Counted from the stretch's first letter, positions 47,373 to 56,298 are shown. The stretch is 64,000 nt of DNA from Actinomadura citrea (GCF_013409045.1 NZ_JACCBT010000001.1:7790669-7854668); one strand, 5' to 3'. Notes: a model not told the origin generated them from the sequence alone. Numbers and translations are program-made.

Positions 47373-50300
47373 CTATCGGGTGCCCTCCCGGTACGCCTCC
47401 ACCGCGTACCGGAGGCGGGCCCCGACGAGCAGCGCCTCGTCCTCCGGGCATCCGAGGAGCCGCGTGACCAGCTCGACGATCTGGTCGTCGGTGAGATCCG
47501 GCTCAAGCTCGGCGACGTGCCCCACGATCTCGACCAGCTCGGGCCGCTTGTAGGACGCGATCGACCGCCCACGCCGGACCTTCGCCTGCCCACCCGAGCC
47601 CCCACCCGCCCGCCGCTCCGGCGGACCCTCCGCTCGCGCCGGAGGCTCCGACTGCGGGCGAGGCTGCCCCTGTTGCGGGGGCTGCTGGCGCGGGGATTCC
47701 GACCGCGCTGAGGCTTCCGACTGCGGGCGAGGCCGCCCTTGTTGCGGAGGTTGCTGGCGCGGGGATTCGGTCCGAGCCGAGGCTTCCGACTGCGGGCGAG
47801 GCTGCCCCAGCTGCGGGGGTTGCTGCTGTGAGGACTCCGCCTGCGCCAGCGGCTCCGACTGCGGACGAGGCTGCGCCTGCTGCGGGGGTTGCTGCTGTGA
47901 GGGTTCCGCCTGCGCCGGGGCCTCCGGCTGCGGACGAGGCCGCCCTTGTTGCGGAGGCTGCTGACGAGTCTGTGGGGGTTGTGCCTGCTGGGTTGGTCTT
48001 GGTCGCGGCGGGGGGTCCGGGAGCGGGCCGGGCTTGCCCCAGATCGCCGGGATGTCCGATCGGCCGGGAGGCGGAGCGTGCTCGGGCTCCGGGACGCGCG
48101 GGTTGGGGCCCGTGGCCTGGACGCCCGACTCCTGGGCGGGCTCGTCCCGCCTCATGGCGTCCAGCCGCCGGGGCGGGAGGCTGCCGCCTCGCCCGCCCGG
48201 CCGGGGCGGCGCCTCGCCCTGCCCCTGCTGCTCCGTGCCCTGCGGCTCCCGCCGTGCCGCGTCCAGGCGCCGAGGCGGGACGCCCTGCCCGGACGGGCCC
48301 GCGCCGGGACGCGCGGGCGGCCGGGCCCGCACGTCCTGCTGCGTCACATCCGGGCGCTCCCCGGGACCGGAGGCCGTGCCCTGCGGACGCGCGGGTGTCC
48401 GACCGCGCGTGTCCTGGCGCGGCTCTTTCGGCCGTTCCAACGGGCGCGGATCGCGGGGTCTCGTTTCGGCTCCCTCCCGCGAAGCCGCGGGCGGCCGGGG
48501 GCGGAGGTCCTGCTGCGTCACATCAGGCCGCTCCCCCGCGCGGGGATCGCGAGCACGCGGGTCGGCCTCCTTGTGCGCAGGCGGATCCGAGACGGGGCTC
48601 GGGGGCTGGATCGGTATGTCCCGCTGGGTCGCGTCCGGGCGCTCGGACAGCGGGCGCGCAGCGGGAGACGGCGGGGTGCGGGGAGTGGTGAGGGCGGTGA
48701 AGAGCGGGGTGGTGGGGGTGATCACTTCGTGCAGGTCGGACGGGAGGCGGGGGCTCGGCGGCGGGCCCTCCGGAGGCGGGAGACCGGGGCCGGACGGGCC
48801 GACGAGGATGGTCCGGGGCGCGTGCCAGAGGACGAAGAGGGCCTCGGCGCCGGCCTCGTGCTCGCCGTCCACGATGACGACGTCGAAGCCGTCGGGGGCG
48901 GGCGGGAGGACGTCCGGGACGCGCCACAGCGGCAGGATCCACGCGGGCACGATGTCGGGCCCGGAGCGGGCGAGGGCGGACGCGGCGGCGCGGGCGGCGG
49001 TGAGGGCGGCGCGGGCCTTGCGCAGGGCGTCCTCGGCCTCGGCGAGGGCGTCGCGGAGGCGGTCCGCGGCGGCGGGACCGGTGGCGGCGGCGCGGCGGCG
49101 GGCCCACGTCCAGGCGTCGTCCCAGCGGCGGGTGCGGACGTGCCAGACCTCGTCCCCGTCGGTGGCGACCATGAGGTTGGCGAGGTCGGGGTGGACGGCG
49201 CGGACGCGGGCGACCAGCTCCTCGCAGCGGATCTGCCGGGAGCGCTCGTGCCGGGCCTCGGCGAGGGCGCCGAGGGCGCGGCCGTAGGCGGCGGCGTCGC
49301 GGGCGTCGACGGCGGCGAGCGCGGCGCGCAGCTCGGGCGGGTCGTCGCCGTCGGCGGGGCCGATCGAGTCGCGCAGGGCGTCCAGGTCGGCGGTGGCGCG
49401 GCCGACGCCGAGCCCTTCGAGGGCGTTGCGCAGGGCCGCGGCGTAGTCGTGCCACTGGATCGGATGGACGAGCGGCACGCGGAAGCCGGAACGTTCGAGA
49501 AGCCGCCGCGTCGAGTCCAGGGCGGTCATCGCGTCGCGGACGCGGGCGAGCCGCGCGTGCGCGCGGACGAAGCGGGCGACGCGCTCGTCGGGCGGCAGGT
49601 CGGCCGGGAAGGAGATGCCTGCGGCCTCCCACACGTACTGCAGCTCCCGGCAGGTGATCCGCACCATGAGGTCGGTGTGGACGATGTCGAGCAGCTCCGG
49701 CGTGGTCGGCGCCGCGCCGTCCACCTTCACCGTGGCGAGGAGCGGCTCGGCCTGGCGCTGGGCCCCGGACCGCAGGGGGCCGCGCTTGAGCGCGCCGCCG
49801 TCGGCCAGGTACGCGCGCAGGTCCTGGGCGGCGGCGGCGAGGCCGCGCAGGTCGGCGTCGGAAGGCAGCTCGACGCGGTGGCCGCGCAGTTCGCCGAGGG
49901 CGTGCTCGGCCCACTGCGCGCGGGACGTCATCTCCACGACGCGGGCCCAGATGAGGGGGCGCCGCTCGGCGAGGGCGTCGCCGAGGGCGCGGACGGCGAG
50001 GTCGGAGGGGTTCCAGCCGCCCGGGTGGCCCTCCAGGCCGAGGTCGCGGAGCGCGGCGCCGACGACGGAGGCGTCACCGTCGAGGCGGGCGAGCAGGGTG
50101 ACGTCGCCGTCGCGCAGGAGTTGCGACAGCTCGGTCCGGGACCGCTCGGCGCGCTCGGCGGCGGCGGTCTCCGCCTCGATCAGCGTGCGGACGTAGGCGG
50201 CGCTCGGCAGCGCGCCCGGGTCGACGTCCCGCTGCTCGGTGCGGGCCTTGCGTTCGGCGGTCTCCTCCGCGAGGAGGACGACCAGCTCGGCGGCCTCGGA

Positions 50301-51503
50301 CCGGGAGATCGGCGGGCCCGGCGGCAGGTCGGGCCGGACCGGCATCCACGACAGCTCGGGCTCCTCGCCGCGCAGGTCGGGCGGGGGCTCCGCCGGCTCG
50401 CCGCCGCGCAGGCGCTCGGTGATCTCGGCGACCCGCAGGGCGGCGGCCTCCTCCCGCTCGGCGAGGGCGTCGACGCCGGGGTCGCCCGAGGCGCGGATCG
50501 CGTCCGCCACGCGGGCCGCCATGGACGCGTCGGTGGCGGTGAGGGCGGCGAGGCCGGGCGGGAGCGCACTGCGCAGCGCGGCGGACGCGGCCGGGCCGGA
50601 CGTGGCGACGAGCACCCGGCGGCCCCGCGCCAGCAGCCCGGCCAGCAGGTCCGGGACGGTCTCCGGCGCCCGCTCCGGTATGTGCATGACCTGCGGTTTC
50701 AGCTCGGACGAGACGAACCGCGCGACCCCCTCGGGAACGCCGCGCGGCAGCAGGCTCAGCAGCTTGGCATGGTGGTCGCCGACGGCTTCGCGGCCCGCCG
50801 GGCGGACGACGAGGGCGGGCGCGAGGCGCAGGCGGGGGACGGGCGAGGCGGTGTCGGCGTCGGGCGTCCAGTCCTCGCGGTAGTCGGCGGGGCTCGTCAG
50901 CGCGACCTGGCACCACTTGCGCAGGACGTCCCCGACGGAGGCGTTGAGCCCGAAGCCCTGCCCGGCCTGCACGGCGTCGGCGATCCAGTCCGCGGGCCGG
51001 AAGCCGGGGTGCCCGGACAGCAGTTCCCGGTCGCGCAGGGTCGTGTGCCCGGCGAGGACGACGTCGACGCGCTCGGTGCGCTCGTCCAGGACGATCCGGA
51101 CGGGCGTGCTCAGCAGATGGTCGTGGACTGCGGGCCGCCACGACAGCAGGCCCGTCGCGAGGACGGCCTCCTCGCCGGACAGGTCGCGCAGGATGCGGTA
51201 CCAGTTGCGGAGGGCGAGCCAGCCGTCGAACTCCTCCAGCACGACCGGCGGCGTCAGCGGGATGACCGGGACGCTGAACAGCACCTCGCCGGGCCCGGCG
51301 TCGGCCTCCACGTAGACGTCGCCGGGCAGTCCGGCCAGCCAGTGGACGTGGTCGTGGTCGGCGAGGTCGCGCGAGGGGCGCCGCCGGGCCCGCGCCAGGT
51401 CGCGCAGGTACCCGAGCAGTCGCGCCGCGTGGTCTGCCTCCCGCGCGGCGGCTTCGTCCAGGGCCCGGCCCGGACGGCCGGGACCCGGAGCCTCGTCAGG
51501 CAC
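47373..51503 (-). CDS. SF1 helicase-like protein with lost ATPase motifs and a repeat-rich tail
   Basis: The 1376-residue protein resembles actinobacterial AAA_11/AAA_12 (DNA2/UPF1-type) helicases in its first ~950 residues. Where these have GPPGTGKT followed by LLAxGxRVLVT, it has PERAPETVPDLLAGLLARGRRVLVA (about 276-300). Where they have FDVVIVDEASQ, it has FDVVIVDGEHEAGAEALFVLWHAPRT (about 873-900). Motifs III-VI are absent. A Pro/Gln/Arg-rich tail (about 950-1310) replaces them, including five 23-residue repeats, and a small helical domain (PDLTDDQIVELVTRLLG) ends the protein. GTG 51503 has GGGGAGGAG five bases before it. It should not hydrolyse ATP. Confidence 0.72.
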   Translation of the reverse strand: MPDEAPGPGRPGRALDEAAAREADHAARLLGYLRDLARARRRPSRDLADHDHVHWLAGLPGDVYVEADAGPGEVLFSVPVIPLTPPVVLEEFDGWLALRNWYRILRDLSGEEAVLATGLLSWRPAVHDHLLSTPVRIVLDERTERVDVVLAGHTTLRDRELLSGHPGFRPADWIADAVQAGQGFGLNASVGDVLRKWCQVALTSPADYREDWTPDADTASPVPRLRLAPALVVRPAGREAVGDHHAKLLSLLPRGVPEGVARFVSSELKPQVMHIPERAPETVPDLLAGLLARGRRVLVATSGPAASAALRSALPPGLAALTATDASMAARVADAIRASGDPGVDALAEREEAAALRVAEITERLRGGEPAEPPPDLRGEEPELSWMPVRPDLPPGPPISRSEAAELVVLLAEETAERKARTEQRDVDPGALPSAAYVRTLIEAETAAAERAERSRTELSQLLRDGDVTLLARLDGDASVVGAALRDLGLEGHPGGWNPSDLAVRALGDALAERRPLIWARVVEMTSRAQWAEHALGELRGHRVELPSDADLRGLAAAAQDLRAYLADGGALKRGPLRSGAQRQAEPLLATVKVDGAAPTTPELLDIVHTDLMVRITCRELQYVWEAAGISFPADLPPDERVARFVRAHARLARVRDAMTALDSTRRLLERSGFRVPLVHPIQWHDYAAALRNALEGLGVGRATADLDALRDSIGPADGDDPPELRAALAAVDARDAAAYGRALGALAEARHERSRQIRCEELVARVRAVHPDLANLMVATDGDEVWHVRTRRWDDAWTWARRRAAATGPAAADRLRDALAEAEDALRKARAALTAARAAASALARSGPDIVPAWILPLWRVPDVLPPAPDGFDVVIVDGEHEAGAEALFVLWHAPRTILVGPSGPGLPPPEGPPPSPRLPSDLHEVITPTTPLFTALTTPRTPPSPAARPLSERPDATQRDIPIQPPSPVSDPPAHKEADPRARDPRAGERPDVTQQDLRPRPPAASREGAETRPRDPRPLERPKEPRQDTRGRTPARPQGTASGPGERPDVTQQDVRARPPARPGAGPSGQGVPPRRLDAARREPQGTEQQGQGEAPPRPGGRGGSLPPRRLDAMRRDEPAQESGVQATGPNPRVPEPEHAPPPGRSDIPAIWGKPGPLPDPPPRPRPTQQAQPPQTRQQPPQQGRPRPQPEAPAQAEPSQQQPPQQAQPRPQSEPLAQAESSQQQPPQLGQPRPQSEASARTESPRQQPPQQGRPRPQSEASARSESPRQQPPQQGQPRPQSEPPARAEGPPERRAGGGSGGQAKVRRGRSIASYKRPELVEIVGHVAELEPDLTDDQIVELVTRLLGCPEDEALLVGARLRYAVEAYREGTR
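47640..47990 (-). repeat. 69-bp in-frame minisatellite encoding 23-residue Pro/Gln/Arg repeats
   Basis: The segment CCGACTGCGG(G/A)CGAGG recurs at 47648, 47717, 47786 and 47855, with a variant at 47924, an exact 69-base period. Each unit encodes QQPPQQGxPRPQSExxAxxES-like residues. The exact period with few changes shows recent expansion and likely length polymorphism. Confidence 0.9.
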
Positions 51504-51586
51504 CGCGGCTCCTCCCCACGGGAATGGTGGTGCCCCGATCTAACACCCCCGGGCGGCCCCGGTCGAGCGCAATCGTTGATCTTGAG

Positions 51587-51790
51587 TTAGCGGGCGCCGG
51601 CCATGTGGCGGTCCTCGTTCGGCATCATGACCCAGAGGACCAGGTAGACGACGAACTGCGGCCCGGGCAGCAGGCACGAGAGCAGGAACAGGATCCGGAC
51701 GGTCCAGGGGGTCATGCCGAACCGGCGTGCGAGACCGGCGCAGACACCCGCGATGACGCGGTCGTGACGCGAACGATAGAGGCCGTTCAT
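51587..51790 (-). CDS. PspC domain small membrane protein
   Basis: The 67-residue protein has the PspC signature LYRSRHDRVIAGVCAGLARRFGMTPWTVRILFLLSCLLPG, then a second hydrophobic stretch (FVVYLVLWVMMPNED). This is the standalone PspC form, a phage-shock/envelope-stress-type membrane protein. ATG 51790 is preceded by GGGGAG. It stands alone upstream of the helicase-like gene. Confidence 0.85.
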   Translation of the reverse strand: MNGLYRSRHDRVIAGVCAGLARRFGMTPWTVRILFLLSCLLPGPQFVVYLVLWVMMPNEDRHMAGAR

Positions 51791-51935
51791 GGGTTCTTGT
51801 CTCCCCGATTCGTCGAGCGATGAACACGGCCGCGTTTCGTGCGGCCATGTCTTTCACGCTACGAACCGGACGGGCGGCCTCACATCGCTCTCGCGGCCTG
51901 TTCCCCGCTGCTACCTCAGGAGTACGGGACGTCCC

Positions 51936-52706
51936 CTAGGGGGCGGCCGGCCCCAGAGCGCGGCCGGCGTTGTGCTCGGCGACGAGGCTCGGCAGGCCGG
52001 CCAGGTCGTCGAGCACGAACAGGCACTCGCCGAGCGCTTCGTCGTCCCGCTGGATGTTCCCCCACGGGCCGCGGCGCAGGAACGCCGCGCGCATCCCGAA
52101 CTCAAGGGCGGGCCGGACGTCGTTGTCGACACGGTCCCCCACGTACAGGACGCGGTCGGGCAGAACATCGGCGAGCTGGGCGCAGCGCTCGAAGAACTCG
52201 TGGGACGGCTTGCTGACGCCCCACACGTCCGAGATGCCGACGACGTCCGCGTCGAGGGCCAGCTCCGCCATCTGCTCGGCCGCCTGGACCGGCTGGTTGC
52301 CCGCGATCCCGACGAACAGGCCCTGGTCGCGCAGGCCCGACAGGCAGGCCCGCGCGTCCGGGTACAGGTCGTCCGGCCCGAACCCGTTCGGGACGCCCGC
52401 CTCCTCGCGGCGCCGCTGCTCCTCCTCCAGGTCGAACCCAGGCCGGAAGTACTCGAACAGGTCCCCGTGGTCGCCGCCGGTCGCGAGCAGCGCGCCGAGC
52501 TTGGTGAGGAAGGTGTGCCTGGGGACGCCGAGCCAGTCGGCCCAGCGCCCGTAGATCTCGCCCTCGTTGATGAGGGTCTCGCCGATGTCGAAGAACACGG
52601 CCTGGATGGAGCGGGGCTCGGCGAGGCCCGCTCCGCGCTCGGCGGAGCCGGCGCGCTCGCCGGCCGGCGGCTCGGCGGCCGGGGGGATGCGGGGGGAGGC
52701 GTTCAT
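51936..52706 (-). CDS. HAD superfamily hydrolase
   Basis: The 256-residue protein carries HAD motif I VFFDIGETLIN (nucleophile Asp, though the usual second Asp is Glu), a helical cap, motif II/III VSKPSHEFFERC and motif IV YVGDRVDNDVRPALEFGM. The replacement of DxD by DxGE deserves note: some HADs with such changes act on different phosphates. Its ATG overlaps the stop of the MBL gene (ATGA), so they are co-translated. Confidence 0.85.
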   Translation of the reverse strand: MNASPRIPPAAEPPAGERAGSAERGAGLAEPRSIQAVFFDIGETLINEGEIYGRWADWLGVPRHTFLTKLGALLATGGDHGDLFEYFRPGFDLEEEQRRREEAGVPNGFGPDDLYPDARACLSGLRDQGLFVGIAGNQPVQAAEQMAELALDADVVGISDVWGVSKPSHEFFERCAQLADVLPDRVLYVGDRVDNDVRPALEFGMRAAFLRRGPWGNIQRDDEALGECLFVLDDLAGLPSLVAEHNAGRALGPAAP

Positions 52707-53353
52707 GTGGCGGCCAGGTCCACGGACGTGCCGGGGGCGAGGCGCACGAACTCCTTGCCGAGTTCGTCGCCGGCACTGGTGAGGACACGTTCCATCACCT
52801 GGAGGCCGATGTCGTTGAGCAGCCCGTCGTGGACGGCGAAGGCGCGCCCCGGGCGGACCGCCCGCGTGTACTCGTACAGGTCGAGCGCGCGCATCCAGGG
52901 CGCGTTGCCGGGCAGGCACAGCGTCGGGACGGGCTCGGACGGGACGGTCAGCGCGTCCCCCGGATGGAAGACCTCGCCGTCGACCAGGAATCCGACGTTC
53001 GGGACGGGCGGCAGGTCCGGGTGCATGAGCTCGTGGTCCTCGCCGTAGACGTGGACGTCGAAGCCCGCGATCGTGACGGCGTCGCCGTGGCCGACCTGGT
53101 GGACGCGTCCGCCGAGGTCGGCGAGGTTCTCCGCCACGGCGCGGGACGTCCACGCCTCCAGGGCGGGGCGCTCGGCCATCGCGGCCCGCAGCGCGTCGGC
53201 GTCGAAGTGGTCGAAGTGCTCATGGGTGATCAGTACGGCGTCGGCGGCGGCCAGCGCGTCCGCGGCCGCGCTGAACGAGCCGGGGTCGATGACGATCGTG
53301 CGGTCGTCCTCGGTGAGCTGCACGCACGCGTGTCCGAGCTTGGTGAGGCGCAT
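52703..53353 (-). CDS. MBL-fold metallo-hydrolase (UlaG-like)
   Basis: The 216-residue protein begins MRLTKLGHACVQLTEDDRTIVIDPG and has the metal motif HEHFDHFD, then GHGDAV, FHPGDAL and a final FAVHDG, as in UlaG/beta-lactamase-like phosphodiesterases. It is translationally coupled to the HAD gene. The pair probably acts on a phosphorylated metabolite; substrate unknown. Confidence 0.87.
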   Translation of the reverse strand: MRLTKLGHACVQLTEDDRTIVIDPGSFSAAADALAAADAVLITHEHFDHFDADALRAAMAERPALEAWTSRAVAENLADLGGRVHQVGHGDAVTIAGFDVHVYGEDHELMHPDLPPVPNVGFLVDGEVFHPGDALTVPSEPVPTLCLPGNAPWMRALDLYEYTRAVRPGRAFAVHDGLLNDIGLQVMERVLTSAGDELGKEFVRLAPGTSVDLAAT

Positions 53354-53409
53354 CCGGCGATTTTTTCACGCGGTCGTCCCCGCCCATTGACCACCCCCCG
53401 GCCCGTTGA

Positions 53410-53423
53410 TAGAACACGTTCTA
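53410..53423. promoter_or_regulatory. KstR-type operator palindrome
   Basis: TAGAAC-AC-GTTCTA matches the KstR consensus TNNAACNNGTTNNA at every fixed position. It lies in the 117-base divergent promoter between the MBL gene and the phosphotransferase, 48 bases before the latter. KstR is the TetR-type repressor of sterol catabolism genes in mycobacteria and relatives. Confidence 0.65.
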
Positions 53424-53470
53424 ATTCGGGCGCGAACCCCGGCCAGCAGGCACGGCAAGGAGGCGGTGCG

Positions 53471-54538
53471 ATGCCCGTTCCCGACCAGCGCGATCCCGAG
53501 ACCACCAGGCGGACCCTCGCGCGGTGGCTGGACGGCCGTCTGCCCGGCGCCCGCATCCCGCACGTGGAGACGCCCCAGACCAGCGGTTTCTCCAACGAGA
53601 CCCTGCTGTTCGAGGCCGAGTGGAACGGCGGCGACGGCGCGCCGAGACGCGAGCCGCTCGTCGCGCGGGTCGCCCCCGAGAAGTACCAGATCTTCCCCGA
53701 GCCCCGGTTCGAGGAGCAGTACCGGCTGATGCGGATCCTGGACGAGCGCACCTCCATCCCGGTGCCGCCGATCCGCTGGTACGAGCCGTCCCGCGACGTG
53801 CTCGGCGCCCCGTTCTTCGTGATGGGCCGCGTCGACGGCCGCGTCCCGACCGACATGCCGCCGTACCACATGGACGGCTGGGTGACCGGGGTCCCGCCCG
53901 GCGAGCGGGCCCGGATGTGGTGGTCCACCCTGGAGATCATGGCGCGGCTGCACCGGCTGGACGTCCGCGAACTGGACCTCGGCTTCCTCGACCAGCCGGC
54001 CTGGGGGGCGCCCGGCCTCGACCAGCGGCTCAACTACTACGAGCACTACCTGAGCTGGGCCTACCAGGGGCCGCAGGAGACGGCGCTCAGGGCCCTGGAG
54101 TGGCTGAAGGCGAACCGCCCCGACGAGCCGGACGCCCCCGTCGCGCTGTGGGGGGACGCCCGCATCGGCAACGTGATCTTCCAGGACGGCGCGCCCGCTG
54201 CGGTGCTGGACTGGGAGGGCGCCGTGCTCGGCGCCCCCGAAGAGGACCTCGCCTGGTTCATGTTCCTGGACCGGCACCACTCCGAAGGCGTCGGCGCGGC
54301 CCGGCTTGAGGGCTTCCCCTCCTACGCCGAGACCGTCACCCGCTACGAGGAGTTGCTCGGGCGCCCGATGCGCCACCTGCCGTACTACGAGATCCTGTCC
54401 GGCTTCAAGTTCTCGGTGATCATGGCGCGGATCGGGCAGGCGATGATCGACTTCGGCTGGATCGAGGAGACGGCCGACTTCCCCCACGACAACAACTGCA
54501 CGCAGCTGCTCGCCCGCATCCTGGGAGGGGACCGGTGA
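53471..54538 (+). CDS. Phosphotransferase family protein (APH/ACAD10-like kinase fold)
   Basis: The 355-residue protein has the APH fold: N-lobe SGFSNETLLFEA with VARVAP, and catalytic loop LWGDARIGNVIF (the usual HGD is WGD) followed by metal-binding VLDWEGAVLGAPEEDLAW. Such proteins accompany fatty-acid and sterol catabolism genes in actinobacteria. ATG 53471 has AAGGAGG seven bases before it. Behind a KstR-like site, it leads a small operon with the next gene. Confidence 0.85.
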   Translation: MPVPDQRDPETTRRTLARWLDGRLPGARIPHVETPQTSGFSNETLLFEAEWNGGDGAPRREPLVARVAPEKYQIFPEPRFEEQYRLMRILDERTSIPVPPIRWYEPSRDVLGAPFFVMGRVDGRVPTDMPPYHMDGWVTGVPPGERARMWWSTLEIMARLHRLDVRELDLGFLDQPAWGAPGLDQRLNYYEHYLSWAYQGPQETALRALEWLKANRPDEPDAPVALWGDARIGNVIFQDGAPAAVLDWEGAVLGAPEEDLAWFMFLDRHHSEGVGAARLEGFPSYAETVTRYEELLGRPMRHLPYYEILSGFKFSVIMARIGQAMIDFGWIEETADFPHDNNCTQLLARILGGDR

Positions 54539-55635
54539 CGCTCTCACCGCTCGACGACTACCCGATCCACCAGGCGCCGGAGGTGATGCGGCACGTCACC
54601 ACCTCCGACCGCAACTTCTACGACCGGTACTACTTCAACGTCCACCCGTGCTCGGACGAGCTCATGATGATCATCGGGATCGGGCAGTACCCGAACCTCG
54701 GCGTCATGGACGCGTTCGCGGTCGTGCGGCGCGGGCCGGTGCACAAGGTCGTCCGGGCGTCCCGCGAGCTGGGGAACGACCGGATGGACACCACGGTCGG
54801 GCCGTTCCGCGTCGAGGTGATCGAGGGGCTGAAGCGGCTCCGGGTCGTCCTGGACGAGACCGGGCACGGCCTGTCGTTCGACCTCACGTGGGAGGGGTCG
54901 GTCCCGGCCACGCTGGAGCAGCCGCACTACCTGCGCTGGCAGGAGCGCGTCATCTTCGACTCCCGCCGCCTCGCGCAGACCGGCCGCTGGACGGGCGCCA
55001 TCACGGTCGACGGCGAGACCATCGAGGTCACGCCCGACCACTGGTGGGGCTCGCGGGACCGCTCCTGGGGCATCCGGCCCGTGGGCGAGTCGGAGCCGCC
55101 CGGCATCCAGGCGAAGAACGCGGGGACGTTCTACTGGCTCTACGCGCCGATGCAGTTCGAGGACCACGCCGTCCTCTGCATCGTGCAGGAGGACGAGAAG
55201 GGCCGCCGCCTCTTGGAGGAGGCCACCCGGGTCTGGCCGGACCGCGAGGCCGAGTACCTGGGACGTCCCGAATACCGTCCGGAGTACGCGGAGGGCACCC
55301 GCGACGTGGTCACGGCGACGCTCCGGTTCGCGCCGCCCGGCGGGGAGCCGTTCGAGATGAGGGCGACGCCGATCCTGCCCGTCCACCTCATGGTCGGCAC
55401 CGGCTACGGGCTGGAGCCCGACTGGAAGCACGGCATGTACCAGGGCCCCGACCTGAAGGTGGAGGGCGTCGCCTACGACACCCGCAAGCCGGACGACGCG
55501 GCCCGCATGTGGGGCATGGTCGACGCGGTCGGCCGGTACGAGTACCTGGACGGCGCGCAGCCCACCGGCGCCGCCACCGGCTACGGCCTCTTCGAGTACT
55601 GGGCCCTCGGCCCGCATCCGTCGTTCCCGGACTGA
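54535..55635 (+). CDS. AttH/CrtC lipocalin-like protein of unknown function
   Basis: The 366-residue, beta-rich protein contains DRYYFNVHPCSDELMMIIGIGQYPN and TPDHWWGSRDRSWGIRP. The W-G-x-RDRSWG motif is typical of AttH/CrtC-like (hydroxyneurosporene synthase-related) lipocalin folds. Its GTG overlaps the phosphotransferase stop (GTGA), so the two are coupled. It probably binds a hydrophobic, perhaps steroid, compound; I cannot name a reaction. Confidence 0.72.
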   Translation: MTLSPLDDYPIHQAPEVMRHVTTSDRNFYDRYYFNVHPCSDELMMIIGIGQYPNLGVMDAFAVVRRGPVHKVVRASRELGNDRMDTTVGPFRVEVIEGLKRLRVVLDETGHGLSFDLTWEGSVPATLEQPHYLRWQERVIFDSRRLAQTGRWTGAITVDGETIEVTPDHWWGSRDRSWGIRPVGESEPPGIQAKNAGTFYWLYAPMQFEDHAVLCIVQEDEKGRRLLEEATRVWPDREAEYLGRPEYRPEYAEGTRDVVTATLRFAPPGGEPFEMRATPILPVHLMVGTGYGLEPDWKHGMYQGPDLKVEGVAYDTRKPDDAARMWGMVDAVGRYEYLDGAQPTGAATGYGLFEYWALGPHPSFPD

Positions 55636-55733
55636 CCGGTGCCTGACGGCCGCCGGGACGTGGGCGTCCGCACCGCGATCTCGCGTCCCGGGCAGGCGGC
55701 GGGTGGAGCGAGCTATCTGCAACACTGGCGCTC

Positions 55734-55934
55734 GTGACGACCCCGCCTTCGCCCGACCCCCTGGACGCGGGACGGTCGATCCGGCGACAACCGGACCGGC
55801 AGGCGCGCGACCGCTCCCCCACCTGGCGCGACCAGCTGCGCGGCCTGGCCTGCGCGGTGATCGCGGCGTTCGCGGTCCTCACCGCGGCGGCGTTCGTGTT
55901 CGCCGTGGTCGCCGTGGTCGCGGCGATGCGCTGA
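55734..55934 (+). CDS. Small single-span membrane protein (66 residues)
   Basis: From GTG 55734 the product has a polar, basic N-terminal half (GRSIRRQPDRQARDRSPTWRD) and one hydrophobic helix (LACAVIAAFAVLTAAAFVFAVVAVVAAM) at the C-terminus. No family recognised. No good SD site is visible, but the hydrophobic helix and codon bias support it. A hairpin terminator follows directly. Confidence 0.5.
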   Translation: MTTPPSPDPLDAGRSIRRQPDRQARDRSPTWRDQLRGLACAVIAAFAVLTAAAFVFAVVAVVAAMR

Positions 55935-55949
55935 CACGTCGGAGAGAAC

Positions 55950-55989
55950 ACGAGACCGGGGCGGCCCGGTGGGCGCACCCCGGTCCCGT
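55950..55989. terminator. Bidirectional hairpin between convergent genes
   Basis: A 14-base stem (55950-55963 with 55976-55989, 12 of 14 paired, core GACCGGGG/CCCCGGTC perfect) with a 12-base loop fills the gap between the small membrane protein gene and the HesB-like gene. Confidence 0.65.
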
Positions 55990-55998
55990 CCTCCTACG

Positions 55999-56298
55999 TC
56001 AGGTGGGAGTTCCCTCCGACCCCTCCGCGATGGTGAAGGCCACGTCGCCCTGCGGGTCGACCTGGGCGTCGAGGGTCTTGTCGTCGAGCATCTCGGCGAC
56101 CGTGGGTTCCAGGTACACCTTGGCGCCCTCTTCCTCCACGACCTGGTCGCCGGCCTCGGGGGCCGGGGCCACCGAGAGCCGCAGCGCATCCGAGCCGTCG
56201 AGCCCGGACTCGATGCGGATGCCGGTCTCGGGCGGAAGCTCCGGGTTGGCGGTCACCGTACGGATGACCTGGACGGCACCGCTGGTCAGCGTGAGCAC
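55999..56298 (-). CDS. HesB/IscA-like protein without cysteines
   Basis: The 99-residue protein (LTLTSGAVQVIRTVTANPELPPETGIRIE, later GDQVVEEEGAKVYLEPTVAEMLDDKTLDAQVD) matches the small HesB-like family of actinobacteria. The three cluster-ligand cysteines of true A-type carriers are absent, so Fe-S binding is unlikely. GTG 56298 has GAGGAG six bases before it; the longer open frame upstream is not needed. The role is unknown. Confidence 0.75.
   Translation of the reverse strand: MLTLTSGAVQVIRTVTANPELPPETGIRIESGLDGSDALRLSVAPAPEAGDQVVEEEGAKVYLEPTVAEMLDDKTLDAQVDPQGDVAFTIAEGSEGTPT

Noticed and set aside
47640..47990. Regular repeats that might be a CRISPR array
   Set aside because: The units are contiguous 69-base coding repeats without distinct spacers, in frame with a long protein.
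47946..51590. 1214-codon open frame on the plus strand opposite the helicase-like gene
   Set aside because: The product is repetitive Gly/Arg/Val typical of a GC-rich shadow frame. The minus-strand frame has the ribosome-binding site and domain similarity.
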